From CAYVTM01 sp964454645 (GTDB taxonomy: Bacteria; Bacteroidota; Bacteroidia; Sphingobacteriales; Sphingobacteriaceae): a DNA stretch of 37,096 nt. The notes beneath the pieces are model-generated. The model saw only the letters and a list, made by a program, of their open reading frames with translations, made no database searches and was not told the origin of the DNA. Position 1 is the stretch's first letter. The number at the start of each line of letters is the position of its first letter. The translations under genes and the position numbers were made by a program. Shown piece after piece: positions 6,939-15,363 of this stretch. The stretch lies in the NCBI GenBank assembly GCA_964454645.1, contig CAYVTM010000012.1, forward strand, positions 1-37,096. The letters run 5' to 3'.

Positions 6939-8687
6939 GTGGAAATTATTAGTAAAGAAGAATTCTCTTCAGCTACAAAGCTTGATAAAATTCCTATGCC
7001 AGGTTTGGCTTCCTTGTTAATGGAGATTATGAAGATTAATGAGGTAAACAAACTTTACGATACCTACAAAGATCTGGAGGGGTTGGCATTTACCGACAAA
7101 ATCTTAGAACATTTGGGGATCACCATCGATTTAGATCCTTCGGAATTAAAAAATATTCCCCGCGAAGGATCTTTTATTGCTGTTGCGAATCATCCTTACG
7201 GAGGTATAGAAGGATTAATACTATTAAAGATACTGGGACAAATAAGGCCGGATGTAAAAATAATGGCTAATTTCTTATTAAAAAAAATCCCTGCTCTCAG
7301 TAAATATTTTATTGCTGTAAATCCATTCGAAACGGTAAGGAATGCATCGAGTATTTCGGGAATAAAAACTACTCTCGAACATATCCGTACCGGATCTCCT
7401 ATTGGAATTTTTCCGGCAGGAGAAGTTTCTTCGTACAATCCGAAAACGCAAAAGGTTGCAGATAAACAATGGAGTCCGGTAGTAGGTAAACTTATTCAGA
7501 AAGCAGAGATACCGGTAATACCGGTTTATTTTCATGGGAACAATGGATTGCTGTTTAACATCCTCGGACTTATCCATCCGACCTTAAGAACAGCCCGCCT
7601 TCCATCCGAATTCTTCAATAAAAAAGGATATACTATCCGTATGCGTATCGGGAAAGCAATTCCTTATAATGAGCTGGATAATATACAAACAAACGACCGT
7701 ACACTTTCCTATATACGTGCCAGAACCTATGCTTTGGGGCCGGGTATTGAAGTGAAAAAATTTTTCAGCCCGAAGTTATTTTCACTTCCTAAATTTCCAC
7801 AAGAAATTGTTCCCGAAACAGATTCGAAATTGATCGAACAGGAAATAGAACAATTAGGCTCTGATGATATCATCGTATCGGAAAAAAATTACGATGTTTA
7901 CATGTCGAGCGCTTCGGATATTCCATCCATTATACAGGAAATCGGAAGACTCCGGGAGATATCTTTCCGCGAAGTAGGCGAAGGCACGAATAAAAAAACC
8001 GATTTAGACGAATACGATCTGTATTACCACCATCTGTTTATTTGGGATCGTGAGAACAAACAATTAGTAGGTGCCTATCGTGTCGGCAAGGGAGATGAAA
8101 TTTATTTCAGATATGGGATAAAAGGATTTTATTTACATAGCTTGTTTAAAATCGACAAAGCATTTCATCCCATTATGCAAGAGGGCCTTGAACTGGGCCG
8201 TTCGTTTATCCGCAAGGAATATCAGCAAAAAGCTTTGCCTTTATTTTTACTTTGGAAGAGTTTGTTAATTTTTCTTATGGCAAACAAACACTACCGTTAT
8301 ATGTTCGGTCCGGTAAGTATCAGTAATAATTTCTCAGACTTATCGAAAAAATTAATTGTAGATTTTATTACCGAGAATTCTTTCGATCATGATCTTGCTA
8401 AACACATTGCTCCGAGGAATAAATTCAAAGTAGAATTTTCGGATGCAGAAATTAATATCTTATTAGAAAAAAATAAAACCATAAAATCTTTGGATGCCTT
8501 AATCTCTGAGATTGAAATGAATCACAATAAGGTTCCGGTATTATTACGTCAATACATTCAATTAAATGCAAAAATAATAGGCTTCAATATCGACCCTAAA
8601 TTCGGATCCGCTATTGACGGGTTTCTATTATTAGACACCCAAAATATTCCGGAAGATGTTATCAAAATGTTAGGAAAGAATATATGA
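6939..8687 (+). CDS. olsF: Bifunctional aminolipid synthase: PlsC-like acyltransferase fused to GNAT N-acyltransferase (OlsF-like)
   Basis: This 582-residue protein joins two acyltransferases. The N-terminal half is PlsC-like, with NHPYGGIE at residues 84-91 (an H-x5-E variant of the usual His-x4-Asp motif), FPAGE at 158-162 and IPVIPVYFHG at 191-200. The C-terminal half resembles the OlsB/hemolysin-type GNAT acyltransferase. Proteins of this design (OlsF) make ornithine lipids, N-acylating the amino acid with a 3-hydroxy fatty acid and then O-acylating the product. Relatives in Bacteroidota may use glycine or other amino acids, so the head group is uncertain. The GTG start fits the alignment and no in-frame ATG precedes it. 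The ppa start codon overlaps its stop. Confidence 0.8.
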   Translation: MEIISKEEFSSATKLDKIPMPGLASLLMEIMKINEVNKLYDTYKDLEGLAFTDKILEHLGITIDLDPSELKNIPREGSFIAVANHPYGGIEGLILLKILGQIRPDVKIMANFLLKKIPALSKYFIAVNPFETVRNASSISGIKTTLEHIRTGSPIGIFPAGEVSSYNPKTQKVADKQWSPVVGKLIQKAEIPVIPVYFHGNNGLLFNILGLIHPTLRTARLPSEFFNKKGYTIRMRIGKAIPYNELDNIQTNDRTLSYIRARTYALGPGIEVKKFFSPKLFSLPKFPQEIVPETDSKLIEQEIEQLGSDDIIVSEKNYDVYMSSASDIPSIIQEIGRLREISFREVGEGTNKKTDLDEYDLYYHHLFIWDRENKQLVGAYRVGKGDEIYFRYGIKGFYLHSLFKIDKAFHPIMQEGLELGRSFIRKEYQQKALPLFLLWKSLLIFLMANKHYRYMFGPVSISNNFSDLSKKLIVDFITENSFDHDLAKHIAPRNKFKVEFSDAEINILLEKNKTIKSLDALISEIEMNHNKVPVLLRQYIQLNAKIIGFNIDPKFGSAIDGFLLLDTQNIPEDVIKMLGKNI

Positions 8688-9229
8688 AAAACTCCAACTT
8701 TAATCCATGGCATCATGTAAGCCGTGGCATTCAATCTCCCTCTATTCTGCGATGTATTATAGAGATTCCAAAAGGCAGTAAAGCAAAGTACGAGCTGGAT
8801 AAGGAGAGTGGCTTATTAAGGCTCGACAGAGTTTTATTTTCATCGGTACATTATCCGGCAAATTATGGCTTTATTCCACAAACTTATTGCGATGATAAGG
8901 ACCCTTTAGATATTTTGGTAATCTCACAAATTGATTTTCAACCTTTGTGTATAGTAGAAGCAAAAGTAGTTGGTGTAATGCGTATGATAGATGAAGGAGA
9001 AACCGATGATAAAATCATAGCAGTTGCAAACAACGACATGTCTGTTAGTCATATCAACAATCTTTCCGAATTACCACAGCATACAGTTACTGAGATGCGC
9101 CGTTTTTTTGAGGACTATAAAAAACTTGAGCACAAAAATGTAAATGTTGAACAGTTTATGGGAAGAGAAGATGCAATCCGTATTATTCAGGAGAGTATTG
9201 AGTTGTATGAAAAAACCTTTCTGAAATAA
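8684..9229 (+). CDS. ppa: Inorganic pyrophosphatase, family I
   Basis: This 181-residue cytosolic enzyme hydrolyses pyrophosphate to two phosphates and so drives biosynthetic reactions. The metal-binding signature DKDPLDI is at residues 71-77, preceded by HYPANYGFIPQTYC at 56-69. Its ATG overlaps the olsF stop codon (ATGA), so translation is probably coupled. A strong terminator follows at 9251-9278. The pairing with a lipid synthase is notable because the acyltransfer steps themselves do not release pyrophosphate. Confidence 0.95.
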   Translation: MKNSNFNPWHHVSRGIQSPSILRCIIEIPKGSKAKYELDKESGLLRLDRVLFSSVHYPANYGFIPQTYCDDKDPLDILVISQIDFQPLCIVEAKVVGVMRMIDEGETDDKIIAVANNDMSVSHINNLSELPQHTVTEMRRFFEDYKKLEHKNVNVEQFMGREDAIRIIQESIELYEKTFLK

Positions 9230-9250
9230 TAATTTTTCTTATTTAAAAAT

Positions 9251-9278
9251 AAAATTCCCGCATTGCTGCGGGAATTTT
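9251..9278. terminator. Bidirectional terminator between ppa and the lipoprotein gene
   Basis: AAAATTCCCGCA (9251-9262) pairs perfectly with TGCGGGAATTTT (9267-9278) around a four-base loop. The A/T ends give a U run in either direction, serving the two converging genes. Confidence 0.93.
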
Positions 9279-9309
9279 TATTAGTACTCAATAGGTCGTA
9301 TTATTATTC

Positions 9310-10656
9310 TTAGTATACGTTAGTCTGTGGGGTCCAGGTAGTCCATCCGCTAGTCCAGTCGGTAGCGCCCATAGCACCCCTGAATGTTGTAGGGGTAAAG
9401 AATCCGTCAAGTCCGGTAAAGGCTGCTCCGCTCAATGCAGGAGATCCGGCAACAGGTAAAAAATTAGGAGCTGTCAAGCTGGATATATTCGTCAATTGAA
9501 CATCGGCTGAATTAGCTATAACAATGCTGCCATCAGCAACTACTTTTGCTAACAATGTAGAGTCGGTATAAACAGTGGTACCGGATGTAACACCCACCGG
9601 CTTAATCACCGCATTTACAATATTATTCATAAATTTAGATTCTCCATTGCTTAAAGCTGCTGCTGTCGCATCGCCATCTAAAATGAACCCGCCTTTTGCA
9701 TATCCTAATAAGATAGAGTTATGCACTTCGAAACGGCTTGCTCTTCTCCAACGGTTTGCATAGTTATGATTAGCGGCAGTATTAGCGGCGCCATTGGGAC
9801 CAACAAAAGTAAAATTAGAAAGTATCGGTTTGGTATAAGGAGCTACATCCGAGCCAGAACCATCGTTATCAGATTCTATACCGTTTCCGGCATCACCTCC
9901 ATCAACAAATGCAGGATCACGGAAAGAGATAGCATATTGAATTTTCCCTCTGTAACCGAAATCAAAATCGTAATCGTCATCAGCAGTAGCATAAGCGATC
10001 AGGTATTTTGCATTCACCGTTCCACCGAAAAACTCGAAAGCATCGTCGTTACCGTAAACAACCTGAATATACTCCAGCGTTGTACCTGAACCAACACCAC
10101 CACAAGTTAATCCATTAATTTCCGAGCCGGGTTGAGCAGCAATACCGGCGTATTCAATACGTACATATTTTAAAGTTCCTGAGTTATCGTTATCAATTGT
10201 CCCTCCATAATTTCTACCAACACCCCCTTCGATAGTCGGTTCGGTAGTTCTGTTAGTACTTGCTTTTCCCAACAAAATAATACCTCCCCAGTCGCCCGGC
10301 AAACGCTGACCTGCCGGTTTACCTGATGTAAATACGATTGGCTTTTCGGATGTTCCGATTGCATTTAATTTACCTCCACGCTCAACAATTAATGCGCCTT
10401 TTTCGGTAACATCGCTTTTGATAATGGTTCCGGGTTCGATCGTAAGCGTAGCACCGTCTTTAACATACACATACCCTTTTAGTATCACCGTATCAATGGC
10501 TTTAAGGGTTTTATCTGCTGTTACATCACCCTGAAGAACAACATAATTTCCCGTAGGTTGTGGAACTACATTGTTGTCATCATCATCATTTTTTGTACAT
10601 GATGAAAGGATCACGGATCCTGCCATCAAGAAAGCTAAGAATTTAACTGATTTCAT
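9310..10656 (-). CDS. Exported lipoprotein with a beta-helix-like body, partner of the TonB receptor
   Basis: The 448-residue protein has a lipoprotein signal with lipobox ILSSC (Cys20) and then an Asp/Asn-rich linker KNDDDDNN, as found on surface-exposed lipoproteins of this phylum. The rest is rich in Gly, Thr and short hydrophobic strands (LTIEPGTIIKSD, VFTSGKPAGQR, DNSGTLKYVRIEYAG), which suggests a right-handed beta-helix. No catalytic motif is evident. It lies 97 nt after the TonB receptor on the same strand, so a role in capturing the receptor's ligand is plausible. The spacer between them holds phased TTAA repeats that may give it its own promoter. The specific function is not known to me. 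Confidence 0.7.
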   Translation of the reverse strand: MKSVKFLAFLMAGSVILSSCTKNDDDDNNVVPQPTGNYVVLQGDVTADKTLKAIDTVILKGYVYVKDGATLTIEPGTIIKSDVTEKGALIVERGGKLNAIGTSEKPIVFTSGKPAGQRLPGDWGGIILLGKASTNRTTEPTIEGGVGRNYGGTIDNDNSGTLKYVRIEYAGIAAQPGSEINGLTCGGVGSGTTLEYIQVVYGNDDAFEFFGGTVNAKYLIAYATADDDYDFDFGYRGKIQYAISFRDPAFVDGGDAGNGIESDNDGSGSDVAPYTKPILSNFTFVGPNGAANTAANHNYANRWRRASRFEVHNSILLGYAKGGFILDGDATAAALSNGESKFMNNIVNAVIKPVGVTSGTTVYTDSTLLAKVVADGSIVIANSADVQLTNISSLTAPNFLPVAGSPALSGAAFTGLDGFFTPTTFRGAMGATDWTSGWTTWTPQTNVY

Positions 10657-10675
10657 TTTTTTATTTTTGTTTATA

Positions 10676-10731
10676 CAAAAGAACCTAATGGAAATTAACT
10701 CTATTTAAAGGTGTCGTTAAGTTTGCATTAA
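10676..10731 (-). promoter_or_regulatory. Phased TTAA repeats and a weak -7 box before the lipoprotein gene
   Basis: TTAA occurs at 10695, 10705, 10717 and 10728, that is at steps of 10, 12 and 11 bp. Just downstream on the minus strand, TTCTTTTG (10676-10683) is a one-mismatch -7 box. The layout copies that in front of the TonB receptor and suggests binding of the same regulator. Confidence 0.5.
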
Positions 10732-10753
10732 CATTTTTTTGTTTGCTAAATAT

Positions 10754-13567
10754 TTACTTAACAAATTGCAGATTATAGGAAAATGAAATAGAGAATGATG
10801 TTCCGAATCGTGTAGCATTTACAATACGATCCGTCGATTCATCAAAAGATTTTTTATCATCTAAATTTTGATAGAATATGGTTTTCTGATTTAATAAATC
10901 CGAAACATTGAGTTTTAATTCTGCTTGATTTTTCAATACTTTTTTACTGATTTGCAGATCGATCATGTCTCTTGCATTTTCATAGATATCCGGATATCCC
11001 TGGAAACCTACAATTGCAATACGTTGCCCTACGCGATTATACAAAGCGCTGAACGCATAGACATGGTCGTTGGAGTGATATTGAATTCCGGCATTTACTA
11101 AATACGGAGACTGCCCTTGCAACGCACGATTAATACCTCCCTGATTTTCTAAATTCACCACCGAATGAATATAAGCCGTGTTGGCAAATACCGTGAAATT
11201 ATTTAAGTCCACCGATTCGCTTATAAACCCTAATCGTTTACGAATTTCCAATTCTATACCATACAGATTTGCACGTTTCGCGTTGTCGTATTCAAATCTT
11301 CTTAAATCGGCATTAGATGCAGAGTTCGCAATTTGCTCGATCGGATTATTGAATTGTTTTACAAAAAAACTCGCCGTAACAGCTTCTCCTGCTGTCGGGT
11401 AATGCTCGAAACGAAGATCGGCATTCAGATTTTCGCTGCGTTTCAAATCCGGATTTCCTTTCAATGAACTGGATGTCGTAAAATCGTAGAATTCGAAAGG
11501 AGCTAATTCTCTAAACTCCGGACGTGATACCGTTTTAGATCCCGACAAACGAATGTTCATTTTTTCAGATAAACTATAAGTAAAGTTTAATGAGGGTAAG
11601 ATGTCTAAATAATCTACTTCTGAACTTACAGAAGTTGAAGATTGATCTACGGCATCAATCGATTGCTGGTAGCTTTCTACTCTTATTCCCCATATTACCC
11701 GAATTTGTTTGTTAAACTTATTATCGGATAAAATAAAAGCCGAAAACAAATTGGAAGATGCGAAATACTTATCCGAGTTATTGGTTGTTTCTGTCAGGTA
11801 AAAACCATTCACCCCTATATTTTCTTCGCGAAAAACTTCTTCTTTTGGCAATGATAAGAGTGTATTATCAAAATTGATGGTAGCCGGAGTATAATTAAAT
11901 ATTCTTGCTGAGAAATTACGTTGTTTTCTTTGTACCCCCCCTCCCATTTTCACCAAATTTTTCTCTTTAAATAATTTATAAGGAATTGCCAATGCTGCAC
12001 TTCCCCCATAGTTATCTTCTATCAATTCCGAATAAAATCTTCTTGAGTTTCGATCGACAAGTGTATAACTCATACTATCATCAGCACCGGGCCCGGGGAT
12101 GGGCTTCGCATAAAATATTGTTCTAAGGTCGGGCTGATTGCGCTGGATCATTGCGTAGTTTAGATTCCAGTTTACTTTGATATCATTTTTAGTAATCTGA
12201 TGATCTCCATCCAACTGTGTGTTAAACAAACGTTTTTGAATAAGCTCATTGGTATTAAGCCGCACTAAATTTGAGTGACTTAAATTATACCCGTCGCGTG
12301 CTGTATAACTTTCATCGAAAATACTGTTAAACATATTTTTGAATGAAAGTTTTGTTCCATCTTTCACATAAGCAAAATTTGTCAAAACACCTACAGCCGT
12401 ATTGAATTTATACTGATCGTCTTTATACAGATAAAAGGGTGTTGTTCCCTCGTCGTAATCGTAACGCTCAACTCTGTTTATATTTTGAGAATTCCTATAC
12501 GATATGGAAGCTATAGAACCGAAAGAACCCGTATTCTTAAGTACCTGTTTATTTCCCAAGCTCAGCTGATAGCTTTGCGTGGGGAGTGCGATTGATCTAT
12601 GTTCCGCATAAGCATTATCGAATTTTTTAGTCTGTTCAAATTGTTGTGCCTGCGAAGCACTTAAATATTTTTGACGTGTAGCTGGAAATCCATCCGGCAG
12701 ACTTCTGCTACCGTCTGAAAAACCTAAATAATCATAATCCCCTCTTCCATTACTGTAAAAAATTTTAAAAGTAGATTGTATATTGTATCCTAAGCCTGCT
12801 GAAAAGTTTAAATAATTTTCATCGGGGATATCTTTGGTATATACCTGTACAACACCGCCTGCGAAGTCTCCTGGCAGATCCGGAGTTGCTGTCTTGCTGA
12901 TAGTAATACGATCGATAAGATTCGAAGGAATAATATCGAATGAAAATGCTTTACGGTCGGGTTCGGAACTTGGCAGAGGCGCATTATTAATCATTGCAGC
13001 GTTGTAACGATCACTTAATCCACGAACAATGACAAATTTATTATCCTGAATAGAAGCACCACTTACTCTTTTCAAGACTTCCGATGTGTTTTTATCGGGT
13101 GAGCGTCTAATAATATCGGCTGATATACCATCGGAGATAGAGATGTTATTTTTTTGCATCGAATACAAAGCCCCGATACTCTCTCTTTTATAGGAAGATG
13201 TAATTACAACCTCATTGATGAGTGTTGCATTTTCTTCCATTGCAACATCCAGTTGAGTTACTTTACCGGGATGTACAAGGACATCAGAAATTTCTTTGGT
13301 GCTGTAAGATACATATCTTACTACCAGTTTATAATTACCTGGGCTCAGATTTGCTATTTCATAACGTCCTTCAATATTGGTTTGCACTCCAATGCTTGTT
13401 CCATCAATAAGTACCGCAACACCAATTATGGGATCGTTATTATTTTTATCAATAATTTTTCCGGTAATTTTACCATTTGGCTGAGCTGCCGAGAGATTAG
13501 TAACCGTAAATAATACAAAGATAGCTATCAGGCTAAAAAATAAACGTTCAGAATTTTTCACTTTCAT
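10754..13567 (-). CDS. TonB-dependent outer-membrane receptor with carboxypeptidase-regulatory-like N domain
   Basis: This 937-residue receptor has a signal peptide (cleavage near residue 28, LSAA), a carboxypeptidase-D regulatory-like domain at about 33-110 (GKITGKIIDKNNNDPIIGVAV), a plug domain starting near 130 (SDGISADIIRRSPDKNTSEVLKR, then RGLSDRYNAAMINN) and a beta-barrel to the C terminus. It would import a ligand using energy from the TonB complex. It is not followed by a SusD-type gene, so it is not a standard glycan system; the downstream partner is a beta-helix-like lipoprotein. The promoter region carries five phased TTA half-sites, which fits starvation-type control. The ligand cannot be read from the sequence. 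Confidence 0.93.
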   Translation of the reverse strand: MKVKNSERLFFSLIAIFVLFTVTNLSAAQPNGKITGKIIDKNNNDPIIGVAVLIDGTSIGVQTNIEGRYEIANLSPGNYKLVVRYVSYSTKEISDVLVHPGKVTQLDVAMEENATLINEVVITSSYKRESIGALYSMQKNNISISDGISADIIRRSPDKNTSEVLKRVSGASIQDNKFVIVRGLSDRYNAAMINNAPLPSSEPDRKAFSFDIIPSNLIDRITISKTATPDLPGDFAGGVVQVYTKDIPDENYLNFSAGLGYNIQSTFKIFYSNGRGDYDYLGFSDGSRSLPDGFPATRQKYLSASQAQQFEQTKKFDNAYAEHRSIALPTQSYQLSLGNKQVLKNTGSFGSIASISYRNSQNINRVERYDYDEGTTPFYLYKDDQYKFNTAVGVLTNFAYVKDGTKLSFKNMFNSIFDESYTARDGYNLSHSNLVRLNTNELIQKRLFNTQLDGDHQITKNDIKVNWNLNYAMIQRNQPDLRTIFYAKPIPGPGADDSMSYTLVDRNSRRFYSELIEDNYGGSAALAIPYKLFKEKNLVKMGGGVQRKQRNFSARIFNYTPATINFDNTLLSLPKEEVFREENIGVNGFYLTETTNNSDKYFASSNLFSAFILSDNKFNKQIRVIWGIRVESYQQSIDAVDQSSTSVSSEVDYLDILPSLNFTYSLSEKMNIRLSGSKTVSRPEFRELAPFEFYDFTTSSSLKGNPDLKRSENLNADLRFEHYPTAGEAVTASFFVKQFNNPIEQIANSASNADLRRFEYDNAKRANLYGIELEIRKRLGFISESVDLNNFTVFANTAYIHSVVNLENQGGINRALQGQSPYLVNAGIQYHSNDHVYAFSALYNRVGQRIAIVGFQGYPDIYENARDMIDLQISKKVLKNQAELKLNVSDLLNQKTIFYQNLDDKKSFDESTDRIVNATRFGTSFSISFSYNLQFVK

Positions 13568-13581
13568 TTTCTTATCTCCTG

Positions 13582-13648
13582 CAAAGCTATCGCAGCCAGA
13601 TTAACGAAAGGTTACTTGCAGGTTATGATAAGTTAAATGTAATGTTAA
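13582..13648 (-). promoter_or_regulatory. Activator-type promoter of the TonB receptor gene
   Basis: A -7 element TAGCTTTG (complement of 13582-13589) has no TTG at -33. Instead, TTA half-sites start at 13601, 13612, 13623, 13633 and 13645 on the plus strand (steps 11, 11, 10, 12 bp). On the minus strand the block reads as repeated TAAC/TTAACA units. OmpR/PhoB-family regulators bind direct repeats with this helical period, and Bacillus PhoP sites use TTAACA-like units. Phosphate control is an inference only. AGGAG, 8 nt before the ATG, could be a Shine-Dalgarno sequence if transcription starts far enough upstream. Confidence 0.6.
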
Positions 13649-13700
13649 ATTTAGTTGGCAGTAATTAGTCAACCGATTGACTTACTATTCGTTCTATTTT

Positions 13701-13725
13701 ATTACATTATTACATTTATTACATT
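13701..13725. repeat. Three ATTACATT direct repeats
   Basis: ATTACATT occurs at 13701-13708, 13709-13716 and 13718-13725. An inverted copy, AATGTAAT, lies at 13636-13643 inside the phased-repeat block. They sit about 135-160 nt upstream of the TonB receptor start codon. Confidence 0.65.
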
Positions 13726-13939
13726 ATTTTGGTTAATAACCCTGACACAAGCTTACGAAGACTGTTACTAATCTTTCTGACTACCCATTACGACATAAGG
13801 CTATAAAGGTTCGTGTATTGGCGATGGGCGGCATTTTAGCAGTAAAATCAATCGAAGAACAGAAGTTAAATTTTACGCTTCCGTTCAATCGAAGCCCTTT
13901 AGCCTGCTTATTGTCAATACAATGTTATGGGTATGTTCT

Positions 13940-15280
13940 TTATTGGGTCAATGTATTTTTATAAATTACACCGTTTTTCATTATAACTTTAAAGTTATTT
14001 TCGGAGTCTTCTACCAATTTTAAGTTTTCTAATGGATTTCCGTCCACAATAATTAAGTCAGCATAAGCCCCTTGTGAAATTTCACCTAATTTTCCTGCCG
14101 GATAAGGGTTTCTCTTCGCACACGAAGCAAGTAATTCAGCATTACTGGAAGTGGCCATTCTCAATGTTTCAAAAGGAGTAAACCATCGGGTCATTTTGGA
14201 AAGTTGTTTGCCTTGTTTAACGGCTAATTGGGGATCAAACAAACAATCCGTTCCCCATGCTAATTTTACATTATATTTTTTTGCTAATCTGTAAGCATTG
14301 TCCGTGCCATTGGTCATTTCTAATTGTTTTGTTCTGTTAGCAGAACCTTGCGGAAATGGTATGGCTTCTTCGTCATCTAAAAATGGTTGCAGACTCCACC
14401 AAATGCCCTTTTCTGCCATTAATTTTACAGTAGCTTCGTCCGCTAATTGTCCGTGTTCTATACATTTTACCCCTGCCGAAACAGCTGTTTTTATTGCTAA
14501 AGGTGTATAGGCGTGAACTGTCACATAAGTCCCCCAATTTTCGGCAGCACTTACGGCAGATCTGAATTCGGCTTCTGTGTATTGCATAACGTCTAATGGG
14601 TCATAATTAGAAGCCACACCGCCACCTGCCATTAGTTTGAGTTGTGTTGCTCCTTGTCGTAATTGTTCACGCGAACGAAGCAATACTTGGTCTGCACCAT
14701 CTGCAACGGCAACCATTCCGTTTTTTTCGGCATAAGACATTTCACCTATTTTTCTTGGCACATCCGTTGGTAAACCAAAGTCCCCGTGTCCGCCGGTTTG
14801 TGAAATAAATGCTCCGCTGGAATAAACCCGAGGGCCAACAACCAAGCCCATATCAATGGCCTTAGCTAATGTGAGTGAACCGCCTCCCAGATCTCTTACG
14901 GTCGTAAAACCTCTTAACAATTGTTTTTCGGCAACTTTTGCAGCAAATAAATTAAGGAAAGCGTAATCATACATCATTGCCTGTGTTTGGGAAATACTTT
15001 CAAACAACAAATGTGAATGAGCATCTATCAACCCCGGCATTACATATTTTCCTTTGCCGTCGATAATTATGATTTCATCTTCGGAACTTGGTACAATGAC
15101 ATCTGTCGAAATAGTTTTAATGAGGTTATCCTCGATTAAGATGTTTCCTTTTACCAATTTATTTTCTTTACCGTCAAAAATGTTGACATTATTTATCAAT
15201 ATCTTGTTTGGTTCGGTCTGCGAAAACACATCAGTAGTAAACACCAACATAAAAAGAATAATTACTATTTGCTTTGTCAT
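13940..15280 (-). CDS. Exported amidohydrolase, imidazolonepropionase/prolidase-like
   Basis: This 446-residue metal-dependent hydrolase has a signal peptide ending near residue 20 (DVFSQ), so it probably acts in the periplasm. Metal-binding residues are visible: His88 and His90 (DAHSH), Lys215 (QLKLMAGGG, the expected carbamylated lysine), His256 (VHAY), His276 (EHGQL) and Asp345 (WGTD). Family members cleave dipeptides, cyclic imides or organophosphates, and the substrate cannot be fixed here. The gene stands alone, with 372 nt on one side and a short structured gap on the other. It splits an otherwise conserved run of housekeeping genes from the receptor pair and may be an accessory insertion. 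Confidence 0.88.
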   Translation of the reverse strand: MTKQIVIILFMLVFTTDVFSQTEPNKILINNVNIFDGKENKLVKGNILIEDNLIKTISTDVIVPSSEDEIIIIDGKGKYVMPGLIDAHSHLLFESISQTQAMMYDYAFLNLFAAKVAEKQLLRGFTTVRDLGGGSLTLAKAIDMGLVVGPRVYSSGAFISQTGGHGDFGLPTDVPRKIGEMSYAEKNGMVAVADGADQVLLRSREQLRQGATQLKLMAGGGVASNYDPLDVMQYTEAEFRSAVSAAENWGTYVTVHAYTPLAIKTAVSAGVKCIEHGQLADEATVKLMAEKGIWWSLQPFLDDEEAIPFPQGSANRTKQLEMTNGTDNAYRLAKKYNVKLAWGTDCLFDPQLAVKQGKQLSKMTRWFTPFETLRMATSSNAELLASCAKRNPYPAGKLGEISQGAYADLIIVDGNPLENLKLVEDSENNFKVIMKNGVIYKNTLTQ

Positions 15281-15363
15281 CTTCTTTTAATTTATTGTTT
15301 TATTAGTAAGTGTCCGCGAGTTTCTGTAAACTTACCTAACTACTGTCAACTGGCGACCACCTA

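Larger units (their letters stand above)
13568..13939. other. Gene-free interval between the amidohydrolase and TonB receptor genes
   Basis: This 372-nt stretch holds the receptor promoter and phased repeats (13582-13648), three ATTACATT repeats (13701-13725) and, nearer the amidohydrolase, a direct repeat TCAATCGAAG at 13848-13857 and 13885-13894. The part from about 13740 to 13939 has no open frame and no promoter that I can support. Confidence 0.7.

Noticed and set aside
7196..7577. Two minus-strand frames inside olsF
   Set aside because: They are shadows of a well-supported plus-strand gene with clear acyltransferase motifs.
13568..13580. AGGAG as a sure Shine-Dalgarno sequence of the TonB receptor gene
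   Set aside because: Transcription from the nearby -7 box would start about at this point, so the bases may not be in the mRNA or may not be free. Not counted among the strong cases.
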